Below are positions 1 to 9,552 of a stretch of 64,000 nt of DNA, in pieces. A program made the translations under genes and the position numbers. Each line of letters opens with the position of its first letter. The first letter of the stretch is position 1. Source of the stretch: Flavobacterium chungbukense (GTDB lineage Bacteria; Bacteroidota; Bacteroidia; Flavobacteriales; Flavobacteriaceae); the NCBI RefSeq assembly GCF_020805785.1, contig NZ_JAJGZV010000006.1, positions 124,001 to 188,000 of the forward strand, read 5' to 3'. Under the pieces are notes generated by a model, which saw only the letters and a program-made list of their open reading frames with translations, searched no databases and was not told the origin of the DNA.

Positions 1-138
1 AAAAAATTCTTCTGAAGGTGAACAGCCAAGGTGATACTCATTACCATTCTTTTTTGTGAGATACGAAAATTGTTTTCCAAAAAAATAATTAATTGAAAAT
101 GAAACTGCAATAATGTGCAAAATTTTTTTACTTTTCAT
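1..138 (-). CDS. Glycosyltransferase family 4, N-terminal fragment (cut by window edge)
   Basis: Forty-six codons of a minus-strand gene run off the left edge. The ATG at 138 overlaps the last 11 bases of the next glycosyltransferase gene, the tight coupling seen through this operon. The fragment begins MKSKKILHIIAVSFSINYFF and continues with GKQFSYL and later CSP. This resembles the N-terminal GT-B domain of capsule GT4 enzymes, which often start with a KILHI..VSFS strand and reach an ICSP-like motif after the first helix. A sugar transferase in repeat-unit assembly at the inner membrane is inferred. Donor and acceptor cannot be judged from this piece. Confidence 0.7.
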   Translation of the reverse strand, partial: MKSKKILHIIAVSFSINYFFGKQFSYLTKKNGNEYHLGCSPSEEFF

Positions 139-1234
139 AACCACTTTTAAACAAATCCTTATATTGGCTTAATTGCTTTTCTATCATAAAATTGATACTA
201 AATCTTTTGGAAACCTCCAAACCTGAATTTGCAACTTTATTATAATAATCATTATCACTAAAAAACTTTATTATAATTTTTGCAAGTTCCTTTTCATTCC
301 CTTTTTCAAATAAAACCCCTCCATCTTGTACTACATTTGACAGACCAGGAACGTTGGATGCAATTACAGGTTTTCCTGAAGCCATACCTTCAACAGCAGC
401 TAGGCCAAAACCTTCCCAATGAGAACTGACTACTGATAAATCAGCGGTTTTTAATAAATTAGGCACATCAATTCTTACTCCAAGAAAAAAAACTCTTCTT
501 CCTAATCCTAAATGATCTGCAAGTTCGATACAATCATCCATTAAATCACCTTCTCCAACTAAAACCAACTTTACATCTTCATTTAAATATTTTAAAGCTC
601 GAATTACTGTTTTTTGATCTTTTTGGGCCCTAAATCCTGCTATTTGAATTATCAGTTTATCTGATTCTAAAATTTCATTATTTATTTGATTTTTTAATAA
701 TGGTTTCGAGTTAATAATTGTATCGAGATTAATCCCATTTTCGATAACAATAATGTCTTTCGATTTAAATTTGCAATATTTGATTAAGACATCCTTAACT
801 TCATTTGTTATACAAATAACTTTGTTGTAGAATCTATAAATATTCCTGTCAAGAGTTCGAAAAATAAAATTTTGCATTCTCTTATTTGATGTGTTGTGTT
901 CTGTAAAAATTAATTTTACTTTGGAAAAACTTAAGATTTTTGCAATTGCTACCCAATATTGTGCAGGAAATAAATGAACATGAATAAGTTCGTATTTTTT
1001 TAAATAAGGGATAATTTTAAAAACATTAAAGGGATTATATAGGTTTCCTGTTCCAAGAGAATAAATGTTACAACAATTTAATTCTTTTAATTGTTTCATG
1101 TATGGAGTAAAGGTATTATCCAATACTAATAAATCAACTTCTATACCTTTTTTTTGTAACAATGGAATGCTTTCAATAATTAATTTCTCTGCTCCTCCTG
1201 TTGAAAGATTATTTATTATTTGAAGAATTCTCAT
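128..1234 (-). CDS. Glycosyltransferase family 4 (GT-B fold)
   Basis: This 368-residue protein is a retaining GT4 glycosyltransferase, probably adding one sugar to the undecaprenyl-linked capsule repeat unit on the cytoplasmic side of the membrane. The N-terminal domain begins ILQIINNLSTGGAEKLI, the usual loop before the first helix. The C-terminal domain carries the EX7E signature, E274 and E282 within WEGFGLAAVE, followed by GKPVIASNVPGL, which contacts the donor nucleotide sugar. The length is normal for the family. The ATG overlaps the stop of the upstream GT2 gene by four bases (ATGA), so the two are translationally coupled. The sugar specificity is unknown. Confidence 0.93.
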   Translation of the reverse strand: MRILQIINNLSTGGAEKLIIESIPLLQKKGIEVDLLVLDNTFTPYMKQLKELNCCNIYSLGTGNLYNPFNVFKIIPYLKKYELIHVHLFPAQYWVAIAKILSFSKVKLIFTEHNTSNKRMQNFIFRTLDRNIYRFYNKVICITNEVKDVLIKYCKFKSKDIIVIENGINLDTIINSKPLLKNQINNEILESDKLIIQIAGFRAQKDQKTVIRALKYLNEDVKLVLVGEGDLMDDCIELADHLGLGRRVFFLGVRIDVPNLLKTADLSVVSSHWEGFGLAAVEGMASGKPVIASNVPGLSNVVQDGGVLFEKGNEKELAKIIIKFFSDNDYYNKVANSGLEVSKRFSINFMIEKQLSQYKDLFKSGYEK

Positions 1235-2106
1235 ATTTTTGACTTGTCTTTTTTATACATTAAATATCCTAAAGGCATACAAAATAATGATAGAAGAAAA
1301 GAAACATTTTTAAATTTTTCAGCAATAGAAAAATCAGTATTAAATGAAAATCTCCAATAATTTGTAACTGCTTTTGATTTTTCCTTAAAAGGTATTTTAT
1401 ATTTAGCCAATTCTGAATAATACAACATTGACGAATTTGGAGAATTCATTCTAATTTTAACACTATTACTTGTAAGGCCGTCTTCTAAGTATTCGCAATT
1501 ATATACAACTTCATTAAACCATAAAAAGTCATAATTTAAAGCTATTCTATTCCAAACTAAACTTTCTGGACAAAATTTCTCATTTTCAAAGCTTGGAAAT
1601 TTATAATTTTTAAGAACTTCTGTTTTAACTACTTCTGCCATGTCTCCAGATATTTTATACAAATACCTAAACCCTATAGCATTAGTTATCAATTCATTAT
1701 AATCACCTTTATTACCAATTATTGTATTATTTTTATATCCTCGCCTCCCTATTACTCCTGCAATATTTTTATCTTCTTGAATCTTTTTATACTTCAATAA
1801 AATGTCACATACACTATTTTGAGGCAATTCATCATCACTGTCTACAATAAAAAACAACTCTCCTTTTGCCTCTTCAACTCCTTTATTTATTGCTATATGT
1901 TTTCCTCTATTTAAAGTTTTAATATAATTAATATTTAATTTTCTTTCGTGGATAAAAACATCAACTAATTGTTTTGTGTCATCAATGGATCCATCATCAA
2001 TTATCAACCACTCGAAATCATTACAAGTTTGATTTAATAAACTTTTATAAAGATTTTGCAATGTATAGGCACGATTGTATGTAGGGGTAAAAATTGTTAA
2101 TAGCAT
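1231..2106 (-). CDS. Glycosyltransferase family 2 (GT-A fold)
   Basis: This 291-residue inverting glycosyltransferase has the GT2 start TIFTPTYNRAYTL, a DDGS nucleotide-binding motif at residues 37-40 and a DSDD metal-binding DXD motif at 89-92. It has no membrane segment long enough to call, so it is a soluble or membrane-associated enzyme of repeat-unit assembly. It lies five bases after the next GT2 gene in the operon and overlaps the downstream GT4 gene by four bases. Donor and linkage are unknown. Confidence 0.92.
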   Translation of the reverse strand: MLLTIFTPTYNRAYTLQNLYKSLLNQTCNDFEWLIIDDGSIDDTKQLVDVFIHERKLNINYIKTLNRGKHIAINKGVEEAKGELFFIVDSDDELPQNSVCDILLKYKKIQEDKNIAGVIGRRGYKNNTIIGNKGDYNELITNAIGFRYLYKISGDMAEVVKTEVLKNYKFPSFENEKFCPESLVWNRIALNYDFLWFNEVVYNCEYLEDGLTSNSVKIRMNSPNSSMLYYSELAKYKIPFKEKSKAVTNYWRFSFNTDFSIAEKFKNVSFLLSLFCMPLGYLMYKKDKSKI

Positions 2107-2111
2107 TTTAT

Positions 2112-3023
2112 TTAATTAATATAAGATCGTAGTGTAATTTTACTTAGTAAACGCAATTTTGATCCAAATAATTGATAATCTTCTTTTAAGACTAAAAATA
2201 GTTTCTTAAAAAAACAATAATCAACCATTTCCAGATAGATTTTAACCTTCATCTGATCCCGCATTTCTAATTTTGCTTTAAAAGCTTGATAGAAATCAAA
2301 AATAGCTTCATAATGGTGTCTATCCACCACTGGGAAATTAGTATTCTTTAAAATTCTACTGACATCCATAGTAGAAACAGAAGTCGCTCCTGTAACGTTT
2401 TTTTCATGATTTCTATACAACATCAATTTAGCTTCTAGATACTCAACCTCACCTAAACATATAGCAGACAAATGTAAAAGATGATCGTGCATAGCCAGTT
2501 TACCTTTATAAGACACTAACAATTCTCTCATAACTCCGTTAAAAATTGCGCTACAGCCTTGCATTCCAGAGTTTAAAAATAAAAGTTGATTGATTTTTTT
2601 TGGAAAAGTTAAAGTAGCTAATCCTTTTATTCCTTCTTCAGGAATCCAAACATATGAATTGGAATAAACAACTTGAGGTATTTTATTATTCTTTTTCGAA
2701 ATTGCTTGTAATTGACATTCAATCTTATTATCAAACCAAATATCATCTTGATCGCAATACATTAAATACTCAGCATTCGAAAAATTTAATAAATAAGTGA
2801 AATTTTCTGCTGCATTTCCAAATTTTGTCGTATCCTCAAGAATAACGATCCTAGAATCGGTACTAGCAATTTGTTTTAAAATACTTATGGTATTATCAGT
2901 ACTTCCATCATCATGTATTAAAAGCCTCCAGTTCTGGAAAGTCTGAGCCTGTAAAGATAGTATTTGAGATTTAACATATAACTCGCCATTATATGTTGCC
3001 ATTAATATATCAACCTTTACCAT
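2112..3023 (-). CDS. Glycosyltransferase family 2, rhamnosyltransferase-like
   Basis: This 303-residue GT2 enzyme begins VDILMATYNGE and has DDGS at residues 38-41 and YCDQDDIW, with DQDD at 91-94. The CDQDDIW form is common in GT2 enzymes annotated as rhamnosyltransferases of O-antigen and capsule loci. An RfbB gene for a dTDP-4-keto-6-deoxyglucose intermediate is present in the same operon at 13102-14148, which would fit a 6-deoxyhexose donor, but the specificity is inference. The start overlaps the end of the polymerase gene by seven bases. Confidence 0.9.
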   Translation of the reverse strand: MVKVDILMATYNGELYVKSQILSLQAQTFQNWRLLIHDDGSTDNTISILKQIASTDSRIVILEDTTKFGNAAENFTYLLNFSNAEYLMYCDQDDIWFDNKIECQLQAISKKNNKIPQVVYSNSYVWIPEEGIKGLATLTFPKKINQLLFLNSGMQGCSAIFNGVMRELLVSYKGKLAMHDHLLHLSAICLGEVEYLEAKLMLYRNHEKNVTGATSVSTMDVSRILKNTNFPVVDRHHYEAIFDFYQAFKAKLEMRDQMKVKIYLEMVDYCFFKKLFLVLKEDYQLFGSKLRLLSKITLRSYIN

Positions 3024-4231
3024 TTGATTATATATTTAAATTTAAATGCAAATAATGTAAGTGCAATTATTTGAATTGTATAGGATAAATTTGTAAATAC
3101 ATACTCCCCAAAAAATTGTAAAACAAGAGTACATGCAAAAAAAGAGTAAGATATTACCGCCCAAAGTCTTTTCTTTAATGCTAATCTGTATAGATAACCT
3201 GAAATAGAACCAATAATAAAACTGAATATTGCTATACCCTTATAGCCAAAATCTAACCAAAATGGGCCTATGACCGTAAAAACATTCGTTGGAAACGGCA
3301 CATAGATATATCCCTTTTCGGTTACATCATTTGCAAAAATCATTCCATTGGGACTTAATGGTTCCCCTCCCAAATAGCCATAAAATAATCTAAAAAATCG
3401 CATCGTCATTTGTCCCCACTGAACAGAATACATTTCTCCTTTTACTAATTGATCTAAAGCTGGAATACCCCCAAATATATAGGTATAAAACATTGAAGAA
3501 ATTACATTACTTTCATCACCAGCCCTCAACAACTGCAATAAACTCAGAATACCTATTAGAATACTAAATACAATGAATAAATTACGGATAGGGATTTTCC
3601 TTCTAAACATTATCGAAAATAGAACAGATAGGAATAGGAAGAAAAAACTACTTTTTGCCATTGTAATCAAAGAAAGTAGTAAATTTATTATTATTAAAAT
3701 AACAATCCTTTTCTTGTTTTCACCTTTTTGGTAAGTAAAAAGTTCGATAAGAAAAGATACAAATGCAAAAGTAAAAACATATTGCCAAATACCATAATTA
3801 TATTCTGTTTCCACAATTCCAGTATTAGCTAATCGTAGATTGAAAAAAAAGCTTCCTTGACCTAAAGTAGTTCCTTGTTTATAAGCTATTAAAAGTAACG
3901 GAAATGATCCTAAAACAGAAATCCAATAATATAAGTTTCTAATACTTTTATTAAATATAGCTTTTCCTGCACTTTCTTCTTTCAGTATGCTGAATGATAG
4001 TGAAACTTCACTAAAAAACCATGCTCCAATTAAAAGGGATAAATTCCAAATTAAAATAACTACCAAAACTTCATTTGATAAATTATTCATACCATGATCT
4101 AATGTACCATAAAGAAACAAAACAATACCCCAAGATAATGGAGACAAAAATGTAGGAGCAATAAAACTTTTTTTTCTAAGATATCCTAAGAAGGCTAATA
4201 AAAGTAAAAATATAGCAGTTAATAAAATCAT
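3017..4231 (-). CDS. Wzy-like oligosaccharide repeat-unit polymerase
   Basis: This 404-residue protein is almost wholly hydrophobic, with about ten to twelve predicted membrane segments starting at the N-terminus (ILLTAIFLLLLAFLGYL). A larger extracytoplasmic loop around residues 240-320 contains polar stretches. That topology, together with its place among glycosyltransferases and a flippase, is typical of Wzy polymerases, which join lipid-linked repeat units in the periplasm. Wzy proteins are poorly conserved, so the call rests on topology and context. No other gene in the operon is a better candidate. It overlaps the downstream GT2 gene by seven bases. Confidence 0.75.
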   Translation of the reverse strand: MILLTAIFLLLLAFLGYLRKKSFIAPTFLSPLSWGIVLFLYGTLDHGMNNLSNEVLVVILIWNLSLLIGAWFFSEVSLSFSILKEESAGKAIFNKSIRNLYYWISVLGSFPLLLIAYKQGTTLGQGSFFFNLRLANTGIVETEYNYGIWQYVFTFAFVSFLIELFTYQKGENKKRIVILIIINLLLSLITMAKSSFFFLFLSVLFSIMFRRKIPIRNLFIVFSILIGILSLLQLLRAGDESNVISSMFYTYIFGGIPALDQLVKGEMYSVQWGQMTMRFFRLFYGYLGGEPLSPNGMIFANDVTEKGYIYVPFPTNVFTVIGPFWLDFGYKGIAIFSFIIGSISGYLYRLALKKRLWAVISYSFFACTLVLQFFGEYVFTNLSYTIQIIALTLFAFKFKYIIKW

Positions 4232-4232
4232 A

Positions 4233-5039
4233 TTATTTTCCCAATATTTTCCTAACTGGTGCCAATAATAATTTTCCTAATCTATATTCTTTGGACTTTT
4301 CTATACTTTGATATTCCGAATAACTTGTTGGTGCAACAAAATATTTGCTATAGAGCTCTTTATGATTTTCCCACATCTGCAATCTTAATTTAAACATATT
4401 TACTTTAGCCATCTCAGAATTTCTTGATTTTTTTAATATTCTATAAAAAAAAACAGCCTGTTCACATCGCTCAACCTTACCTCCATTTTTTAAAATAGAA
4501 ATCCAGAAATCCCAATCTTCAAGACCATCTTTCATATTTTCATTAAATCCTTCTACCCGATCAAAATCTATTTTTCTAAAAAGAGATGTTACCACAAGTT
4601 GATTTGATGCCAACATTGTGGGAATATTGTATGACAAGGGTGTTAAAATTCCTTTTTTTCTTCCAAAAAACCTTACAGTTGAAGCAACAACTTTAACTTC
4701 TAGATTTTTATCCAAAATCTTTACAGTTTCTTCGATAAAATTTTCAGATATTAAATCATCTGCATCTAAGCATAATATATATTTACCTCTAGAAACTCCA
4801 ATCGCTGTATTACGAGCTATACAAACTCCTTTATTATTTTGGCTAATATAGCGAAAGCGTTTGTCGAGAGAAACTGCATTTAAAATTACATTTTCTGTTC
4901 CATCAATAGATCCATCATTGACAAAAACACATTCCCAAAATTTGAAACTTTGAGAAAGAATACTTTTTATCGTCTCTGGCAGATATTTTTCACTATTGTA
5001 ACAGGGTACTATTATAGAAACTTTAATCTCTTGATTCAT
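4233..5039 (-). CDS. Glycosyltransferase family 2
   Basis: This 268-residue GT2 enzyme begins VSIIVPCYNSEKYL and shows NDGS at residues 41-44 and a DADD metal-binding motif at 92-95. A later ED.WD-like pattern (EDWDFWISIL) is often seen near the catalytic base in GT2 proteins. It follows the upstream GT2 gene by about 32 bases and is one base from the polymerase gene, so it belongs to the same transcript. Donor and acceptor are unknown. Confidence 0.92.
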   Translation of the reverse strand: MNQEIKVSIIVPCYNSEKYLPETIKSILSQSFKFWECVFVNDGSIDGTENVILNAVSLDKRFRYISQNNKGVCIARNTAIGVSRGKYILCLDADDLISENFIEETVKILDKNLEVKVVASTVRFFGRKKGILTPLSYNIPTMLASNQLVVTSLFRKIDFDRVEGFNENMKDGLEDWDFWISILKNGGKVERCEQAVFFYRILKKSRNSEMAKVNMFKLRLQMWENHKELYSKYFVAPTSYSEYQSIEKSKEYRLGKLLLAPVRKILGK

Positions 5040-5071
5040 ATAAAACTTTATTTTTAGAATCCTTACAAATA

Positions 5072-5824
5072 CTAAGATTTTCTTTTGGATAATAAGTAAG
5101 CAAAAATTTTCTTATATACATATTTAGGTCTATTCATAATACCATGTCGCCTTTTTATTAAAAGCTCCTCGTTTGTACTTAGAAGTGAATCAGAAACCCC
5201 TCCACTCTGAAAATTTGTTAATATATAAGGTATCAATAAAAATTTCGCATTAGTTTTTTTTGCACGTAACATCCAATCATAATCTGACGCATTTTTATAT
5301 AAAACATTAAAATATCCTACTTTTTCATATAATGACTTTTTTATAAAACATGTTGGATGTTCAATCATGCCATGCTTTAAGAACGAATCTGCACTTCCCC
5401 TTAACATATACGCTTCTCCATTAAGCATTGACACAAATCTTAAAATTCCGTGAAATATATCAATTTCGGTATTCGATTGATAATAGGTCACAACTTTTTC
5501 AATAGTTCCTGACTCATACCAGTCATCAGCATTTAAAAGGGCTACTAATTCACCATTAGCCATTTTTATTCCTTTATTCATTGCATAATAAATCCCATCA
5601 TCCTTTTCTGAAATATATTTAAAAGATATACCCTTTTCTGTAAATAGAGAATCTTTCTGTTCAATAATATCAACCGTTCCATCTTTTGAACCTCCATCAA
5701 TTATAATATATTCGATATTTGAATATGTTTGATTTAGCACACTCAAAATTGTTCGTTCAATAGTTGCCTTTGCATTATACGAAACAGTAATTACCGAAAT
5801 AAGGGGTGATTTAATTCTCTCCAT
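5072..5824 (-). CDS. Glycosyltransferase family 2, WcaE-like
   Basis: This 250-residue GT2 enzyme begins ISVITVSYNAKATIERTI and has DGGS at residues 43-46, EKDDGIYYAMNKG at about 73-85 and NADD at 98-101. The DGGSKDGT plus SEKDDGIYDAMNKG pattern is typical of the WcaE/PslC-like branch of GT2. It lies about 40 bases downstream of the Gmd-like gene, which fits a donor made from GDP-mannose, but this pairing is only contextual. Confidence 0.91.
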   Translation of the reverse strand: MERIKSPLISVITVSYNAKATIERTILSVLNQTYSNIEYIIIDGGSKDGTVDIIEQKDSLFTEKGISFKYISEKDDGIYYAMNKGIKMANGELVALLNADDWYESGTIEKVVTYYQSNTEIDIFHGILRFVSMLNGEAYMLRGSADSFLKHGMIEHPTCFIKKSLYEKVGYFNVLYKNASDYDWMLRAKKTNAKFLLIPYILTNFQSGGVSDSLLSTNEELLIKRRHGIMNRPKYVYKKIFAYLLSKRKS

Positions 5825-5865
5825 CTAAAATTTTATATATTTTACGTGATTCTTTTAAAACAAAA

Positions 5866-6855
5866 TTAATTATTTGAACTTTTACTAAAAAAACTTAATT
5901 CTTCTTCTATTAACAAATCTAAAACTTCATAAAAATCAAGATTATAATCCCATCCCAATTTTACCTTAGCAGGTGTATTATCTCCGTATATATCTTCTAT
6001 ATCTGTCGGCCTCATTAAATCGTTATCTATAACTAACCTATCTAGCGATACATTTAACTTTTTAAATACATATTCTATTATAGATCGGAGAGTTATACTC
6101 TTCCCTGAACAAATAATAAAGTCTTCTGGATCATTCTTTTGCAACATTAACCACATTGCTTGAACATAATTGGGTGAGTAACCAAAATCTCTTTTAATAT
6201 CAATATTTCCAACTTTCAAAGTCCAATCAGATTTATCTCTGTTTTTAACAGTTTCTTGTAGGACTTTTTTTACAAAAAAACTATTTGATCTTAAATAAGA
6301 TTCATGATTAAACAAAACTCCGTTACAAGCAAACAAGCTATAAGATTCACGATAATTAACTACTATCCAATGAGCAGAGGCTTTTGAAATAGCATAAGGA
6401 CTAAGGGGATGCATTGGAGTATTTATATGCACTGGAAGATTAGAAACTTTGCCAAACATTTCACTGCTTGACGCTTGATAAAATCTTATATCATTCTTAA
6501 CTAATCTAATAGCCTCTAATAAATTTAATACCGAGATAATATTAAAGTTAATAGTACCAATGGGTTGTTTGAAAGATAGTCCTACAGAACTTTGAGCTGC
6601 TAAATTATAAATCTCATCAGGATTGTATTTTTTTACCAAGTTTAGAACACTTGAAATATCCAATAAATCACACTCCTCCATAATCACAAATTGTTCAATC
6701 TTAAAAAACTTGAGTTTTTCTAAACTGTCAGAATGATTATTTCTAGTAATTCCAATTATTTTGTAATCTTTCTCATGTAATAACTTAGAAAGATATGCTC
6801 CATCCTGACCACTTATTCCAGTGATAAAAGCAGTTTTTATTTTTTTTGCAGTCAT
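5866..6855 (-). CDS. gmd: GDP-mannose 4,6-dehydratase-like SDR enzyme
   Basis: This 329-residue extended short-chain dehydrogenase most resembles GDP-mannose 4,6-dehydratase, which converts GDP-D-mannose to GDP-4-keto-6-deoxymannose. The Rossmann motif GISGQDG at residues 13-19 is characteristic of Gmd. The catalytic region has SSSEMFG, with S-S-E in place of the usual T-S-E, and YAISK with Y154 and K158. The NHES motif is present but followed by YLRSNSFF instead of the usual PRRGETF. It is slightly shorter than typical Gmd (about 350-370 residues), so it is a divergent member. ManC upstream in the operon would supply GDP-mannose. No Fcl or Rmd reductase is seen in this window. Confidence 0.8.
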   Translation of the reverse strand: MTAKKIKTAFITGISGQDGAYLSKLLHEKDYKIIGITRNNHSDSLEKLKFFKIEQFVIMEECDLLDISSVLNLVKKYNPDEIYNLAAQSSVGLSFKQPIGTINFNIISVLNLLEAIRLVKNDIRFYQASSSEMFGKVSNLPVHINTPMHPLSPYAISKASAHWIVVNYRESYSLFACNGVLFNHESYLRSNSFFVKKVLQETVKNRDKSDWTLKVGNIDIKRDFGYSPNYVQAMWLMLQKNDPEDFIICSGKSITLRSIIEYVFKKLNVSLDRLVIDNDLMRPTDIEDIYGDNTPAKVKLGWDYNLDFYEVLDLLIEEELSFFSKSSNN

Positions 6856-6877
6856 TTACTCTAGTTCATCAGCTAAA

Positions 6878-7987
6878 TTAAACCTTAATAATACTTTTAT
6901 AAACATCTAAATGATTCTCAAAAGTTTTATCCCATGAAAATTTTTCCAATCGCTTATAACCTTTTTCTTTAAGTAAGAATCTTAATTTTTCATCATTTAA
7001 TAATTCAATCATAGATTTTCTCAAAGAATCTTGATCAGTTGGATCAAAATAAATTGCCGCATCACCTCCAACTTCTGGCAATGATCCTCCGTTACTTAAT
7101 AAAATGGGACATCCAGATGCAAAGGCTTCCAATACAGGTATTCCAAATCCTTCATAAAGGCTAGGAAAGCAAAAGAATAATGCATTTGAATAATAATTAG
7201 ACAGGTCATTATCATTTAATATTTTTTTAAAAATAACGCGAGAATCTAATTTCAAAAAACTTATCAAAATTCTTTCTTCATGAGAGAATTCTCCTCCCCC
7301 CGCACATACTAGCTTTAGATTCTCTTGTATAAGTAATTCTGCTATAGCATTTAAAAAAAAATCAAAATTTTTGTAATTACCCCTATTCCCTACAAACAAC
7401 ACATAGTCTTCTTCAACTAAACTCTTATTTTCTATATTAAAATTTTCAAGGGAACTTCCCAAATATACTACATCAATTTTTGATGAATCTACGTCAAAAA
7501 GTTCAATAATATCATTTTTTGTCGTTTGAGATATTGCTATTACTCTGCTTGATTTTTCTAACAATCTCTTTTTATTATCAAGTATTTTATCATCCGATTT
7601 TAAAATTTCAAACTGATCAGAAAATTTCTCATGTATCATGTCATAAAAGGTAACAACGAATGGCTTGTTTTTTATTTTCGAAATAAAAGAATCATTATAA
7701 TAAGTGGGGTGAAATACGTCAAAATCTCCTTTAGCAACTTTATTTAAAGATTGTACTTTATTTAAATAATTTGCAAGCCTAACTTTTCCTTTAAAATTAT
7801 TTTCAGGCAAAAATTTATTTAACGAAGGGTTAAAACTTTTATTATAATACGCATTATTACTAAAAAAAGTAGCTACCTCACAACTATTTTCGTTATTCTC
7901 ATATCTTTTAATTAATTCAAAAAAATATCTAGATATTCCACCATACTGCTGTTCTGTGAATATCTGATGATCGTATAATATTTTCAT
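6878..7987 (-). CDS. Glycosyltransferase family 4, mannosyltransferase-like
   Basis: This 369-residue GT4 enzyme begins KILYDHQIFTEQQYGGISRY, the substrate-loop start common in WbaZ/MtfB-type mannosyltransferases. The C-terminal domain has VGNRGNYKN, then the EX7E motif E279/E287 within YEGFGIPVLE, and GCPILLSNGGSLPEV. It lies 22 bases upstream of the Gmd-like gene and just after the flippase gene. A GDP-mannose-derived donor is plausible because manC and a gmd-like gene are in the same operon, but it is not shown. Confidence 0.9.
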   Translation of the reverse strand: MKILYDHQIFTEQQYGGISRYFFELIKRYENNENSCEVATFFSNNAYYNKSFNPSLNKFLPENNFKGKVRLANYLNKVQSLNKVAKGDFDVFHPTYYNDSFISKIKNKPFVVTFYDMIHEKFSDQFEILKSDDKILDNKKRLLEKSSRVIAISQTTKNDIIELFDVDSSKIDVVYLGSSLENFNIENKSLVEEDYVLFVGNRGNYKNFDFFLNAIAELLIQENLKLVCAGGGEFSHEERILISFLKLDSRVIFKKILNDNDLSNYYSNALFFCFPSLYEGFGIPVLEAFASGCPILLSNGGSLPEVGGDAAIYFDPTDQDSLRKSMIELLNDEKLRFLLKEKGYKRLEKFSWDKTFENHLDVYKSIIKV

Positions 7988-8006
7988 TTACCTTTAGTTA
8001 TATAAA

Positions 8007-9356
8007 TTATTTATTCCAAATTCCAGTCGCTTTTTCGCTAACAATTTTATTATATTGTACATAACTAATTAATGCTCCAAACGTCAAGCAAATAAAATTA
8101 GATAATGGCATCGCAAAAGTTCCAAAGTTGAAAATTTTTACTAACAAAAAACAAATTGGAATATTAATTAATCCCATTATAATAGCATATACTATCTGAA
8201 CTCTAATTTTGCCAACACCATTTAAAAAATTAGCAAAAATAGCATTCCAATTTGTGACAGCGATGTATGCACATATTGACAATGATAAAGCATTAGAAAT
8301 AAATACAGAATCTCCTATCCATAATTTTATTACCCAATTACTTATTAGAAACATAAAGAATAAAAAAACGACACTAAAAATCCAATAAAACAGAAGTCTA
8401 TTTATTGTTGTTTTTATCCAACTATACTCTTTCTTGAAATATGCTTCTGTAAATGCTGTCCAATAAGGAGTAAGAACTATAGTAAAAATTATAATTACAA
8501 CACTGTAATACTTATATGCTATATTAAAATTTGTTACTTCTGATGGGCGAAAAAATTGAGCAATAAGTATATTATCGGTTTGGAAAATTATTAAAGATAT
8601 TATTTGTAAAATAAAAAACTGAGATCCTAATCCTACAATACCCCTAGCTTTTTGAAAATCGATATGTTTTAAAGATGGTCTTACAGAATTAAAATTATTT
8701 CTAAATAGGTATAAACTTGCAATAACTGAAACCAGAAAAGGTATAAAACTTAGACTCAATGCCAAAAAGATCATATTTTCAGATGTCGTTTTTGACAGTA
8801 TCCATACTGCCAACGTAGTACCCAAATTACTCAAGAACAGCAATACAGAACTAACATAAACCATTTGAAATGCAGCAGAAACAACATTTATAATATCAGA
8901 AATAAACTTTAATAAAAATAAAACTGCTACAATAGTTACTACATTCTGCAACCTTTCCTCTGCAATAAATGAAGAGTTAAAAATAACTTGCCAATTGACA
9001 AATTTATAAAACACAAAATAAAAAAGTATTAATAATGAAGCTATTAAAGATATAATCACATAAGTGGTACTTACGTATATTTTACCTCTATCATAATCAT
9101 GATCCGCTAAACTTTCAGAAAGCCTATTCCTTAGTCCATTTGCAATACCTATATCAAACATAGAAACCCACCCAACCAAAGAGGTTAAAGTTAGCCATAG
9201 ACCATACGCGTCAGGTTTAATATAATCTATAGTTAAAGGAATTAAAATAAATGACAATAAAATACTTCCGCCTCTAAAAAAAAAGGAAACTAAAATATTA
9301 ATATTTGCTCTTTTTGTTCTATCTTCAAAAGATTTTTTAAATATTCGTTTTATCAT
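8007..9356 (-). CDS. Wzx-like polysaccharide flippase (MOP superfamily)
   Basis: This 449-residue integral membrane protein has about twelve to fourteen hydrophobic segments and the N-terminal pattern of the polysaccharide transporter family (NINILVSFFFRGGSILLSFI, then DAYGLWLTLTSLVGW.SMFDIGIANG). Family members flip undecaprenyl-diphosphate-linked repeat units from the cytoplasmic to the periplasmic face for Wzy polymerisation. Length and topology are normal. About 196 bases without a gene separate its start from the upstream wzz gene, the longest gap in this operon. Confidence 0.92.
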   Translation of the reverse strand: MIKRIFKKSFEDRTKRANINILVSFFFRGGSILLSFILIPLTIDYIKPDAYGLWLTLTSLVGWVSMFDIGIANGLRNRLSESLADHDYDRGKIYVSTTYVIISLIASLLILFYFVFYKFVNWQVIFNSSFIAEERLQNVVTIVAVLFLLKFISDIINVVSAAFQMVYVSSVLLFLSNLGTTLAVWILSKTTSENMIFLALSLSFIPFLVSVIASLYLFRNNFNSVRPSLKHIDFQKARGIVGLGSQFFILQIISLIIFQTDNILIAQFFRPSEVTNFNIAYKYYSVVIIIFTIVLTPYWTAFTEAYFKKEYSWIKTTINRLLFYWIFSVVFLFFMFLISNWVIKLWIGDSVFISNALSLSICAYIAVTNWNAIFANFLNGVGKIRVQIVYAIIMGLINIPICFLLVKIFNFGTFAMPLSNFICLTFGALISYVQYNKIVSEKATGIWNK

Positions 9357-9552
9357 GTTATGATCGATGCATAAATTTATATATATTTAACTTATTTCTA
9401 GTTTGAATTCATTTACTAAAAAAAAAATTAATATGTTTGTTTTTATTCCTAAAAATTCATTTAACAAGTTATTATTTAGATAAAAACTACTAAAAGAAAT
9501 CGCCATAAAAAAAGGTAATTTAATTACTTGAGGAATTTAAAATATAAAAATC
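9357..9552. other. AT-rich gap between wzz and the variable gene block
   Basis: This 196-base stretch is extremely AT-rich and has no open frame, no perfect TANNTTTG box and no hairpin with a U-tract that I could find. It separates the conserved export genes (wzz, the SLBB protein and sugar-nucleotide genes) from the flippase, polymerase and glycosyltransferase genes. It may be the junction at which serotype-specific cassettes are exchanged. That is inference from position only. Confidence 0.4.
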
